From Acidobacteriota bacterium (GTDB taxonomy: Bacteria; Actinomycetota; Acidimicrobiia; Acidimicrobiales; Palsa-688), in the NCBI GenBank assembly GCA_028876385.1, contig JAGWSF010000069.1, positions 56,569-120,568 of the forward strand: DNA of 64,000 nucleotides, read 5' to 3'. This document shows positions 8,251 through 15,860 of this stretch, in pieces; position 1 is the stretch's first letter, and each line of letters opens with the position of its first letter. The position numbers and the translations under genes were made by a program. The notes under the pieces were generated by a model, which ran no database searches, had not been told where the DNA came from, and worked only from the letters and a program-made list of their open reading frames with translations.

Positions 8251-9053
8251 TAACGCCCCTCGCGCTGGGCGGCCCAAGCCCGGGCCTCGCCCGAAGCGGC
8301 CCACCGGATGGCGTTGGCCAGCAGACGGCGGTACCAGGGCATGGCGAAAGTCGCCCCACTGTCGCCGGGCTGGATGTACACCACGGGGCTGCGCCGGGCC
8401 GTGGTGGCCCAGGCGATGAGATCACTGGCCCGTCGGGCCTCGCAGCGCGGGGCTCGCTCCTCGCCGACCAGCACGTGCTCGTAGGTCGAGATGAAAGACG
8501 CCCCGTCGGTGTCGAAGTCGCCGCGCACGAGCGGTACCACCTCGTCCTCGAAGACGGGGCAGAGGTACACCTCGTCGTCGAGGTCGGCCTCGCCGACGCC
8601 GCTCAGGATCGGATGATCGCCGGCGACCGGGCGGGCCCGGTAACGCACCAGCTTGGTACCACCCGACGGCTCGGGCCGGCCCCGGAGCGTCCCCGGTGCG
8701 TAGAGGAACCGTCCGCCCATGAACCCGGCCCACTCGTCCCACGTCGGCCAGCTCGCCAGGGCATGGTGGAGCACCACGACGCCCCGCCCTTCGTCGAGCA
8801 GATCCACCAGGTCCGTGCGGGTGCGATCCGGGGGCGGGCGCACCTCGGGCGGCTCCCCACGGACCAGGCCGAGCCCGGCGATGTCGTGGAGGACGAGGAC
8901 ATCCCACGGCGTGCCCGGCTTCAGCCAGCGCTGGGCGGCCGGTTGCACGGCATGAGCCCAGCGCCAGCCCTCTTCGTCCGACACCGCGTCGAGCATGGCC
9001 GCGAACGCCGCCAGATCGACACGGTGGCCGCCGGTGACGGCGAGTAGGTCCAC
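8250..9053 (-). CDS. ThuA-like domain protein (trehalose-utilisation family)
   Basis: This 267-residue protein has the class I glutamine-amidotransferase-like fold of ThuA proteins. Visible landmarks are LLAVTGGHRVD at the N-terminus, WDVLVLHDI, GRGVVVLHHALASW and the family-typical GGRFLYAPG. ThuA/ThuB proteins take part in oxidising trehalose and related disaccharides in rhizobia, but the biochemistry of ThuA itself is poorly defined. It sits directly downstream of a sugar-type ABC transporter and overlaps the next SDR gene by one base. This is consistent with a sugar, glycoside or polyol pathway. ThuA-like proteins elsewhere accompany varied carbohydrate clusters, so trehalose is not implied. 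Confidence 0.78.
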   Translation of the reverse strand: MDLLAVTGGHRVDLAAFAAMLDAVSDEEGWRWAHAVQPAAQRWLKPGTPWDVLVLHDIAGLGLVRGEPPEVRPPPDRTRTDLVDLLDEGRGVVVLHHALASWPTWDEWAGFMGGRFLYAPGTLRGRPEPSGGTKLVRYRARPVAGDHPILSGVGEADLDDEVYLCPVFEDEVVPLVRGDFDTDGASFISTYEHVLVGEERAPRCEARRASDLIAWATTARRSPVVYIQPGDSGATFAMPWYRRLLANAIRWAASGEARAWAAQREGR

Positions 9054-9066
9054 CCGAGGGCGCCCC

Positions 9067-10182
9067 TCAGGCGCTTTCGTCGGCCCCGTGGGTCACGGCG
9101 AGCGGGCCCGTGCGACCCTCGGCGTCACTCCCGGGTGTCGATGACGCCACAGACGTGGCGACGGGAGGGTCGCCACCCCCCGCTTCGACTGCCGCTCCGC
9201 CCGATCCCGGTGCTTCCGGTGTGGCGTCGGGCTTGGCCCGGCGGATCCGGATGACTCCCTGGTAGGAGGCCAGGGCCACGGCCAGCAGCAGGGCCACACC
9301 CTGGAAGGCGGGCTGCACCCAGTTGCTGTTGATGAAGGTCAGCTGGAGGCCCTCGATACCCCAGGCCAGCGCGTAGAGAGCGATCATGGTCCCCCACACG
9401 TTGGCCCGACCCTTCAGCTGGGATGCCCCGAAGAACACCGCAGCCACCGCCGGGAACAGATATCCGGGCCCGACGGTGGTGTCGTAGTCACCGACCTTCC
9501 AGGAGTACACCACGCCGGCGAAGCCGGCGATCACCCCGGAGACGATCAGCGACGACCACACCAGACGGTTGGTCTGGACCCCGGCGAGGCGGGCCGCCTC
9601 GGGATTGCCGCCGGTGGCGAACATGAAGCGGCCGGCCGGGGTGTGCTCCAGCACGAACCAGAGGATGATGGCCAGGACGAGCAGGTACCACACGTAGCGC
9701 TGCACCCCGAGGAAGTTGCCGGCGCCGATGTTCTCGAAGCTGTTGGTGAACGGGGAGTTTATGGACTGGAACGACGTGTGGTAGACGACCGCGGTGATCA
9801 CCTGGCTCATGCCCAAGGTGGCGATGAAGCTGTTGACATTGAGCTTGACCACGAAGAAGCCGCTGACCGCGCCGGCCACACCGCAGGCCACCAGCGCGAT
9901 GACCATCCCGAGAAGGTTGGGAACGGTGTGGTGCTGGGCCAGCGTCGAGGAGATCACCAGCGACAGCGACATCTGGGCCCCGATGGCCAGGTCGTAGGTG
10001 CCGGTGGCGAGAGGTACAAGGAAGGCGAGGGCCAGGACCCCCACGATCACGTTTTCCTGCAGCACCAGCTTGAAGGTCGTGCTGCTCAGGAACGTGGCGT
10101 GCTTGGTGATCCCGAAGTAGAGCATGAACAGTGCCCACAGGTACAAGGCGCTGAACCTGTCGAAGCCGAGCCGCCTGATCAT
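9067..10182 (-). CDS. sugar-type ABC transporter permease (RbsC-like)
   Basis: A 371-residue membrane protein with many hydrophobic segments from about residue 10 to 320. It contains the conserved RbsC-like stretch PLATGTYDLAIGAQMSL and later ATGGNPEAARLAGV, the EAA-like loop of this branched family (BPD_transp_2). The last ~55 residues are a polar Gly/Ala/Pro-rich tail that I do not recognise. Its ATG overlaps the ATPase stop (ATGA at 10179-10182). With the double ATPase and the binding lipoprotein it makes a complete importer of the ribose/xylose/galactose class; one permease gene would act as a homodimer. Confidence 0.9.
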   Translation of the reverse strand: MIRRLGFDRFSALYLWALFMLYFGITKHATFLSSTTFKLVLQENVIVGVLALAFLVPLATGTYDLAIGAQMSLSLVISSTLAQHHTVPNLLGMVIALVACGVAGAVSGFFVVKLNVNSFIATLGMSQVITAVVYHTSFQSINSPFTNSFENIGAGNFLGVQRYVWYLLVLAIILWFVLEHTPAGRFMFATGGNPEAARLAGVQTNRLVWSSLIVSGVIAGFAGVVYSWKVGDYDTTVGPGYLFPAVAAVFFGASQLKGRANVWGTMIALYALAWGIEGLQLTFINSNWVQPAFQGVALLLAVALASYQGVIRIRRAKPDATPEAPGSGGAAVEAGGGDPPVATSVASSTPGSDAEGRTGPLAVTHGADESA

Positions 10183-11693
10183 GATGCCCTCCTGGATGTC
10201 TGAAGCTGTATGTGCTCGATGCGTTCGGGGAGGATGTCCCCTCCGGTCAGTACCGCGGCGATGCGACCGTCGACCATCACCACCACCCGGTTGCAGAGGC
10301 GTACCAACTCGTCGGTGTCGGTGGATGCCACCACAGTGGCCATCCCCTCCCGGGCGGCCTCGTCGACCAATTGATGGATCTGCTCCTTGGCCCCCACGTC
10401 GATCCCCTGGGTGGGTTCGTCCAGCAGCAGCACTCTAGGGTGCAGGCGCAGGGCCTTGCCGAACATCACCTTCTGCTGGTTGCCCCCGCTCAGCGAACCG
10501 ATGATCGCTTCCGTGGACGAGGTCCGGATCGACAGCCGCTGGATCCACTGCTCGGTCTCGGTGATCTCCTGACTACGGCGGATGCGGCCCCTGACGAAGT
10601 GTCGGGAAAGGTCGGTTACGGTCAGATTCTCCCGCACCGACATGGTTCCGATGGTTCCCCGCACGGAGCGCTCGGCCGGCACGAAGGCCACACCCGAGGC
10701 CATCGCGGCGCGCGGCTCGAAGTTGGCCACCTCCACCGCGCCTATGGTCACCGTCCCGGCCAACCGCGGCGTTTGACCGGCGAGCAGACCGAGCAGGTCC
10801 TCGCGTCCCGATCCCGTGATGCCGGCGATCCCGACGACCTCGCCGGGACGGACATCTAGATCGACTCCCTCGACGGTTCCGCCCCACAGCCCTCTCACCG
10901 ACAGGATGGCGTCGCCGCCGACGGCCACCTCGCTCGAGGTGCCGTGGGTGATCTGGTGCCCGACGATGAGCTCTATGAGACCCTCATGATCGAGATCGGA
11001 CACGGTCGTCTCGGCGACCTTGCGGGCGTCGCGCAGGACGGTGACCCGGTCGGCGAGTTCGAACACCTCGTCGAGGTGGTGCGAGACGTAGAGGATGGAC
11101 ACACCCCGATCCTTCAGGCGGTGGATCACCTCGAACAACCGCTTCACGTCGTCGTCGGGGAGGGTGGCGGTGGGCTCGTCCAGGATGAGCAGCTTGGCTC
11201 CGTCCTCCCACCCGACCAGCGCCCGGGCTATGGCGACCGCAGTGCGCTGCGAAGGGGGGAGTGCCGCCACCGGGGCGGTCACATCTATTCCCTCGACACC
11301 GAGGTCGGCCAGGGCCTGGCGCGCCATGCGGCGCTCCTCGCTCCATTTGATGTGGCGGGCGAATCCCGTCCGGTAACCGACCGACAGGGCCAGGTTCTCG
11401 ACCGAATTGAGCGTCCCCACCAATCCGAGGTCCTGGTGGACGAAGCGCAGCCCGAGCTTCTGGGCATCCTCACCGTCGCCCAACTGCAGAGGGCGGCCGT
11501 CCACCCAGGCCGACGACCCGGGATCGGGCTGGTGGTACCCCGCCAGGATTTTGATGATGGTGGACTTGCCCGACCCGTTCTGGCCCACCAGGGCGTGCAC
11601 CTCGGCCGGGGCGACGGACAGGCTCACGTCGATGAGGGCGGCCTGCCCCGGGAAGGTCTTGGACAGGTGCTCGATCCGCAGGGTTTCTTGCAA
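10179..11693 (-). CDS. sugar ABC transporter ATP-binding protein, two fused ATPase domains (RbsA/MglA-like)
   Basis: A 504-residue protein with two ABC domains, as in RbsA, MglA and XylG. The first has an intact Walker A (GQNGSGKST) and Walker B (LLILDEPTATLP) but a degenerate signature (LPPSQRTAV). The second has a degenerate Walker A (GITGSGRED), an intact signature (LSGGNQQKV) and LLLDEPTQGID. This asymmetry is normal for the family. It starts with TTG behind GGGGGAAAG. Two strong hairpins lie in the 110 bases between it and the binding-protein gene upstream, probably lowering its expression relative to the binding protein. Confidence 0.92.
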   Translation of the reverse strand: MQETLRIEHLSKTFPGQAALIDVSLSVAPAEVHALVGQNGSGKSTIIKILAGYHQPDPGSSAWVDGRPLQLGDGEDAQKLGLRFVHQDLGLVGTLNSVENLALSVGYRTGFARHIKWSEERRMARQALADLGVEGIDVTAPVAALPPSQRTAVAIARALVGWEDGAKLLILDEPTATLPDDDVKRLFEVIHRLKDRGVSILYVSHHLDEVFELADRVTVLRDARKVAETTVSDLDHEGLIELIVGHQITHGTSSEVAVGGDAILSVRGLWGGTVEGVDLDVRPGEVVGIAGITGSGREDLLGLLAGQTPRLAGTVTIGAVEVANFEPRAAMASGVAFVPAERSVRGTIGTMSVRENLTVTDLSRHFVRGRIRRSQEITETEQWIQRLSIRTSSTEAIIGSLSGGNQQKVMFGKALRLHPRVLLLDEPTQGIDVGAKEQIHQLVDEAAREGMATVVASTDTDELVRLCNRVVVMVDGRIAAVLTGGDILPERIEHIQLQTSRRAS

Positions 11694-11713
11694 GGCTCTT
11701 TCCCCCGTTACAG

Positions 11714-11749
11714 GATGGATCCGGCTGGCCCGAGCCAGCCGGATCCATC
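11714..11749. promoter_or_regulatory. strong intercistronic stem-loop A
   Basis: A perfect 16-base-pair stem, GATGGATCCGGCTGGC paired with its complement, closes a 4-base CCGA loop. It lies inside the ABC operon, between the binding-protein stop and the ATPase start. It could act as a 3' stabiliser of the binding-protein message or as a partial terminator. There is no U-tract. Confidence 0.7.
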
Positions 11750-11760
11750 ACCCGAACTGT

Positions 11761-11790
11761 CAGGCGCCGGGACCGCGGTCCCAGCGCCTG
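11761..11790. promoter_or_regulatory. strong intercistronic stem-loop B
   Basis: The outer 7-base arms CAGGCGC/GCGCCTG and the inner GGGACC-GC-GGTCCC make a near-continuous hairpin with one C-A mismatch. It begins 14 bases after the binding-protein stop codon. With stem-loop A it forms a tandem pair, a classic place for mRNA stabilisation that gives excess binding protein over ATPase and permease. Confidence 0.7.
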
Positions 11791-11803
11791 CGATCAGATT
11801 CGC

Positions 11804-13009
11804 CTAGGCGCTGACGTGCCAGAGGGTCTCGAACGACTGGGCCATGTTGGGCGGATCCCAGTCGCCACCCTGGTTCAGCACCGTCTGGGCCTCGGCCGGG
11901 GTCTGGACCAGGTAGCTGGGCAAGCTGGCCGACGCACGCTCCTCGGTGAGCTGCATGCCCTCACTCAGGCGGGCGGCCGCATCGACCATCAGCCACACGG
12001 CGTATTCCTTGGGGTCGGCCGACCAGGCCGTCTGCAGGCCCTGGGTCATCTCCTTGAGGTCGAACGCCGAGAAGTCCTGGCCGAAGACCTTGACCCGGCT
12101 GAGCAGCCCGGCCGACTTCAGAGCCGCCGTCTCACCGGCCGGCAGCGAGCCGAACGAGTTGAACACGTAGTTGAGCGACGAGTCCGCCTGCACGGCGTTG
12201 ACGACCTCGGAGGGCACCTTGCCGCCGACCAGGTCATTGATGGACACGTTCAGGCTGGTCACCGAGCAGGACGGGCAGTTCTTGCTCAGCTCGGCCTTGA
12301 ACGCGTCGACCTCGGCCACGAGGACCGGGAAGTCCGGGATGTTGACGGCCAGGATGTGGGCGTGGGCGTTGGAGTTGACTATCGCCCAGTCCGCCATCAG
12401 GGGCCCGGTCTTGGTGACGAACGTGGTGTCGCCGCACTGGTCGTAGACGCCGTCCACGGTGGGCTGAGGCGGCGTGGTGTCGTAGCAGCTCAGGATCTTG
12501 ATGCCCTTCTGCATCGCCTCCTGGTACTGGGCTTTGTAGAGCGTCGGGGACTCACCGCTGCTGGCGATGTAGTTGGCTCCGGCATCGATGGCCTGCTGGA
12601 AAGCCGGCCCGGGATTGGCGCTCTGATCGCTGATCAGATCGAGCTTCCAGCCGAGAGCCGCCGTGGCCGCCTTGGCCGCCGCCGCCTCGTAGGTGCAGGA
12701 CTCGAGCTCGCACTGCAAGAAGGCGAAGGTGATGTTGGTCGCCGGCTTGTGCAGCAGAGGAATGGTCACGCCGATGGCGCTGGGCGGCGAGGAGTACTGG
12801 GCGACCACAGCTTGGGCTGCGGCCAGACCGGCGCTGCCTGCGGCGGTCGTTGCCGAGGTACCGCCACTGGGCGCCGCAGTGGTGGCGCTGGTGGCCGCGC
12901 TCGATCCCTTGCTGCTGCTGCTGCAAGCGGCGGCGATGACAGTCGCAGTGGCCGCGAGCGCTGCACCACGCAGCACAGTTCGGACACGCGACTTTTGGCT
13001 AGTGGGCAT
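11804..13009 (-). CDS. sugar-binding lipoprotein of the ABC importer (periplasmic-binding-protein type 4 fold)
   Basis: A solute-binding protein of about 401 residues. The start is the ATG at 13009, preceded by a GGGGGGAAT site. The N-terminus has basic residues, a hydrophobic stretch and the lipobox VIAAAC, so it should be a lipid-anchored extracellular protein. A Ser/Thr/Ala-rich linker follows. The mature part contains the two-lobe RbsB-like fold with segments such as AIDAGANYIASSGES and the paired-cysteine regions SCTYEAA and NCPSCSV. It is first in the operon, as usual for this transporter class, and is followed by a pair of strong hairpins. The ligand cannot be read from sequence. Confidence 0.9.
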   Translation of the reverse strand: MPTSQKSRVRTVLRGAALAATATVIAAACSSSSKGSSAATSATTAAPSGGTSATTAAGSAGLAAAQAVVAQYSSPPSAIGVTIPLLHKPATNITFAFLQCELESCTYEAAAAKAATAALGWKLDLISDQSANPGPAFQQAIDAGANYIASSGESPTLYKAQYQEAMQKGIKILSCYDTTPPQPTVDGVYDQCGDTTFVTKTGPLMADWAIVNSNAHAHILAVNIPDFPVLVAEVDAFKAELSKNCPSCSVTSLNVSINDLVGGKVPSEVVNAVQADSSLNYVFNSFGSLPAGETAALKSAGLLSRVKVFGQDFSAFDLKEMTQGLQTAWSADPKEYAVWLMVDAAARLSEGMQLTEERASASLPSYLVQTPAEAQTVLNQGGDWDPPNMAQSFETLWHVSA

Positions 13010-13311
13010 ATTCCCCCCTGGCGAACAGATCAGACCGGGCACCTTGCCCAGGACCGAGCGCGAGCATAGCGATAACTAACTAACGATGCAATAAGTCCAT
13101 GATCATCATTGCGCGGAACTCAGGACACTCACAGAAACTCGGGGGTCTCTCCGTTCTTTGGTGACGGTGCCCTTGGTCAGCACCGGCGCCTGGGCCGCCG
13201 GGCCCGGGACCGGCGGCCGCCCCGATGGCGTACCGATCGATCAATTACTATGCTCGACCAGCAAAGGCGGCCCAGTTCCGGCCGGGCCCGCCGGAGAGAA
13301 AGCGAGTCGGT
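13010..13311. other. 302-base divergent intergenic region
   Basis: The region separates the ABC operon (minus) from the flavoprotein (plus). It holds the promoter at 13063-13091 and the ATGATCAT palindrome. Near 13246-13251 a TACTAT hexamer could be the flavoprotein -10, although its -35 is weak. I see no additional gene. Confidence 0.5.
13063..13091 (-). promoter_or_regulatory. sigma70-type promoter of the ABC-transporter operon
   Basis: Reading the minus strand, TTGCAT (13091-13086) and TATGCT (13068-13063) are separated by exactly 17 bases. This gives a leader of about 45 bases before the ATG at 13009. The spacer contains the repeated GTTAGTTAGTTA, and an ATGATCAT palindrome lies just upstream (about 13098-13105); either could bind a regulator. 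Confidence 0.6.
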
Positions 13312-14949
13312 ATGAGTGACAGCCCCGATCAATGGGACGTCGAGGCCGACGTGGTGGTCCTCGGCACCGGGGGCGCAGGGTTGACCGCCGCTCTGGCCGC
13401 CCACGACTACGGCGCGGCCGAGGTCATCGTGCTCGAGAAGTCGGGGATGGTCGGAGGGACGACCGCCATGTCCGGCGGGATGCTGTGGATACCCCTCAAC
13501 CCCCGCCAGGAGGAGGAGGGGGTGGCCGACTCCCTGGAGGACGTCGTCGCCTACCTCGACGCGCTCGCCCCCGGCCGGCTCGATCCCGACACTCTGGAGG
13601 CCTTCCTCGAGGGCGGCCCGCAGATGGTCCGCTTCTTCGACGAGCAGACACCGGTGCGTCTCGGCCTGTTCCGGGACTTTCCGGACTACCAGCCCCAACT
13701 GGTCGGCGCCCTCCCCGACGGCGGGCGTTCACTGGAGCCCGACGTGTTCCCCTTCGAGCAACTCGGCTCGTGGGCGACCCGGGTGAACCCTCCCAAGGCG
13801 GGACCTCCCAAGTTGACCAGCCGGATGGAGGACCGAGGAGCCCCCTTCGACGAGCAGACCCTCGCCCTACGCCAACAGCAGGACTGCCGCGGCGAGGGTC
13901 AGGCGCTGATCGGGTCGCTGCTGCGGGGGATTCTCGACCGGGCCATCCCCATCCACTTCGAGGCCCGGGCCCGCCGACTGCTGCGCGACGGGCCCCGGGT
14001 CGTGGGCGTCATGGCCGAGAGCGGCGGCCGCACGGTGCGCTACCGGGCCCGCAAGGGCGTGATCATCGCGACTGGCGGATTCGAGTGGAACCAGGAACTG
14101 GTCCAGGCCTTCCTGAGGGGTCCGATGACCGCACCGGTGAGCGTCCCCGAGAACGAGGGCGACGGGCTGCTCATGGCCATGGAGGTAGGAGCCGCCCTGG
14201 GCAACATGAGCAACGCCTGGTGGGTCATGGCCGCCAAGGAGTCATCGGCCCAGGGCCGCGGCACCCATCCCAACTATCTGCTCTGCTCGAGCGAACGGGC
14301 CCGCCCCGGCTCGATACTGGTCAACCGGACCGGACGGCGGTTCGTCAACGAGGCGATCAACTACAACGCCCTTGGGCAGGTCCTGCACAACTTCGATCCC
14401 GACACCTACGACTATCCCAATCTGCCCTACTGGCTGATCGTGGACAGCCGGTTCACCCAGCGCTACCGCCTCTTCACCAGCCGGGCCGGCCAGCCCGCCC
14501 CTCCCTTCGCCAAGGCGGCCGACAGCCTGGAGGGACTGGCCTCGCTGATCGGGGTGGACGGCGGAGCTCTGACCGATACGGTCGGTCGGTTCAACGCCGC
14601 CGTCGGACGGGGCCACGACGACGAGTTCGGCCGGGGCGACTCGACTTATGACAACTTCTGGGGCGATCAGTCCTTCGAGCCGCCCTATTGCACCTTGGGT
14701 GTCATCGACCAACCACCCTTCTACGCGGTGGAGGTGGAGGCCGGGGTGCTGGGCACCTGCGGGGGTCCCAAGACCGACGCCGACGCCCGGGTCCTCGATC
14801 TCGGCGGCCATCCCATCGAGGGGCTCTACGCCGCGAGCAACGCCATGGCCGGGGTGACCGCCGGCGGGTACGGCGGTGCCGGCGGGACCCTCGGGCCGGG
14901 CATGACCTTCGGCTTCATCGCCGGCCGTCACGCCGCCCAGAAGGGCTGA
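13312..14949 (+). CDS. FAD-binding dehydrogenase of the 3-ketosteroid-delta1-dehydrogenase/fumarate reductase flavoprotein family
   Basis: A protein of about 545 residues. The N-terminal dinucleotide motif VVVLGTGGAGLTAAL is followed by EKSGMVGGTTAMSGGMLWIP. The middle motif GVIIATGGFEW and the C-terminal FAD-contact region GLYAASNAMAGVTAGGYGGAG, then GPGMTFGFIAGRHAA, are characteristic of KstD-like FAD_binding_2 enzymes. These introduce a double bond next to a carbonyl or reduce enoates. I use the ATG at 13312, behind GAGAAAGCGAG; an upstream in-frame ATG at 13225 would add 29 unconserved residues. It is divergent from the ABC operon. A steroid substrate is possible but not shown, since no other steroid-ring genes are nearby. 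Confidence 0.85.
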   Translation: MSDSPDQWDVEADVVVLGTGGAGLTAALAAHDYGAAEVIVLEKSGMVGGTTAMSGGMLWIPLNPRQEEEGVADSLEDVVAYLDALAPGRLDPDTLEAFLEGGPQMVRFFDEQTPVRLGLFRDFPDYQPQLVGALPDGGRSLEPDVFPFEQLGSWATRVNPPKAGPPKLTSRMEDRGAPFDEQTLALRQQQDCRGEGQALIGSLLRGILDRAIPIHFEARARRLLRDGPRVVGVMAESGGRTVRYRARKGVIIATGGFEWNQELVQAFLRGPMTAPVSVPENEGDGLLMAMEVGAALGNMSNAWWVMAAKESSAQGRGTHPNYLLCSSERARPGSILVNRTGRRFVNEAINYNALGQVLHNFDPDTYDYPNLPYWLIVDSRFTQRYRLFTSRAGQPAPPFAKAADSLEGLASLIGVDGGALTDTVGRFNAAVGRGHDDEFGRGDSTYDNFWGDQSFEPPYCTLGVIDQPPFYAVEVEAGVLGTCGGPKTDADARVLDLGGHPIEGLYAASNAMAGVTAGGYGGAGGTLGPGMTFGFIAGRHAAQKG

Positions 14950-14984
14950 GCGGCCGGCGGCGCAGCTGCTGAACGGGATCCGAA

Positions 14985-15023
14985 GGCGGGGGTGGGCCGG
15001 GCTCGACGGGGCCCACCCCCGCC
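14985..15023. terminator. bidirectional terminator hairpin
   Basis: A perfect 14-base-pair stem, GGCGGGGGTGGGCC paired with its complement, closes an 11-base loop. It lies between the convergent flavoprotein and sodN genes. It is very stable, without a T-run, and well placed to stop transcription from both sides. Confidence 0.75.
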
Positions 15024-15029
15024 GGCGAA

Positions 15030-15449
15030 TCAGCCCTTCTTGGTCTCCCAGAAGATCCGGTCGATCTCGGCGATCTGGCTGAGGAGGTCCTCGGCGACGG
15101 CCACGTCGTTGGTCTTCTTGGTCTCACCGGCGGCCTTGGTGGCCTTCCAGAACAGCTCGTGCAGCTCCGGGTACTTCTCCAGGTGGTTGGGCTTGAAGTA
15201 GTCGGTCCACAGCACCCACAGATGGTGCTTGACCATCTCGGCCCGCTCCTCCTTGATGAACACGGCACGGGACTTGAACACGTTGTCGTCGGACCCGTGG
15301 AACTTCTCCATGCAGCCCTTCACGGATTCCGCCTCGATCCGGGCCTGGGCCGGGTCGTAGACCCCGCAAGGCAGGTCGCAGTGGGCGTGTACGGTCGCCG
15401 GCGCGCTGACGCGGTCGACGAGGGACAGCAGGCGGGGAAGCACTTTCAC
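15030..15449 (-). CDS. sodN: nickel superoxide dismutase precursor
   Basis: The 139-residue precursor of Ni-containing superoxide dismutase, which disproportionates superoxide to O2 and H2O2 in the cytoplasm. The Ni-hook HCDLPCGVYD begins at residue 23: His23, Cys24 and Cys28 become His1, Cys2 and Cys6 of the mature enzyme. A 22-residue propeptide ending in VHA must be cut off, leaving 117 residues, the size known for Streptomyces SodN. The GTG at 15449 has a strong AAGGAGT site; the frame stays open far upstream, but that part is not coding. The processing protease gene is divergent, with only 18 bases between the two start codons. Confidence 0.95.
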   Translation of the reverse strand: MKVLPRLLSLVDRVSAPATVHAHCDLPCGVYDPAQARIEAESVKGCMEKFHGSDDNVFKSRAVFIKEERAEMVKHHLWVLWTDYFKPNHLEKYPELHELFWKATKAAGETKKTNDVAVAEDLLSQIAEIDRIFWETKKG

Positions 15450-15467
15450 AGCCAGACTCCTTGAACG

Positions 15468-15860
15468 ATGGACATGGATCGCTCCTACCCTACCCACTGG
15501 CACCGCGCTCTCCGAAGAACGGTGGCACTGCTGGCCACCGTACGGGGCCGTCCCCGCCGGGTCGTCGTGTCCGGCGCCAGCATGCTCCCCTCGTTCGAGC
15601 CCGGCGACCGGCTGATCGTCGTGCCCGTGAGCGCAGTGCGGCCGGGCCAGGTAGTGGCCCTGGCCGACCCGGGCTCCCCCGGGCGTCTCCTCGTGAAGCG
15701 GGTCCGGGCCGTCGGTCGAGCCGGGATCGACGTGCGGGGTGATAACGAGGGGGCCAGCACCGACAGCCGGACCTTCGGCCCGGTGCCTCCCTCGTCGATC
15801 ACCGGTCGGGTGATCTACCGTTACCATCCCGCGGCCCGGGCCGGCTGGCTAGCGGGATGA
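15468..15860 (+). CDS. sodX: nickel-type superoxide dismutase maturation protease (S26/LexA-like)
   Basis: A 130-residue S26-family peptidase with nucleophile Ser38 in VSGASMLPSFEPGD and general-base Lys77 in RLLVKRV, followed by RGDNEGASTDSRTFGPV, a box typical of signal-peptidase-like folds. Its position beside sodN identifies it as the enzyme that removes the SodN propeptide to expose the Ni-binding His1. No clear membrane anchor is seen; one weak hydrophobic stretch lies near residues 17-24. The ATG at 15468 has no ribosome site. An in-frame GTG at 15522 (VALLATVRG), about 30 bases past a TACCCT hexamer, may be the true start. The 3' end overlaps the GNAT gene by 12 bases on the other strand. 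Confidence 0.9.
   Translation: MDMDRSYPTHWHRALRRTVALLATVRGRPRRVVVSGASMLPSFEPGDRLIVVPVSAVRPGQVVALADPGSPGRLLVKRVRAVGRAGIDVRGDNEGASTDSRTFGPVPPSSITGRVIYRYHPAARAGWLAG
15486..15492. promoter_or_regulatory. overlapping divergent -10 elements for sodN and sodX
   Basis: TACCCT (15486-15491, plus strand) and TAGGGT (15492-15487, minus strand) occupy nearly the same bases. They lie 37 bases from the sodN start and 30 bases from the alternative sodX start at 15522. This arrangement would make the two transcripts mutually exclusive or tightly co-regulated. It rests on hexamer resemblance only. Confidence 0.35.

Noticed and set aside
13225..13311. N-terminal extension of the flavoprotein from an upstream ATG
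   Set aside because: The extra residues overlap the likely promoter -10 (TACTAT at 13246-13251), are not FAD-motif-like, and the ATG at 13312 has a ribosome site.
15450..15827. Longer SodN precursor from an upstream start
   Set aside because: The upstream residues are the antisense of the protease gene, and the GTG at 15449 has a strong AAGGAGT site and gives a mature length of 117 residues as in known SodN.
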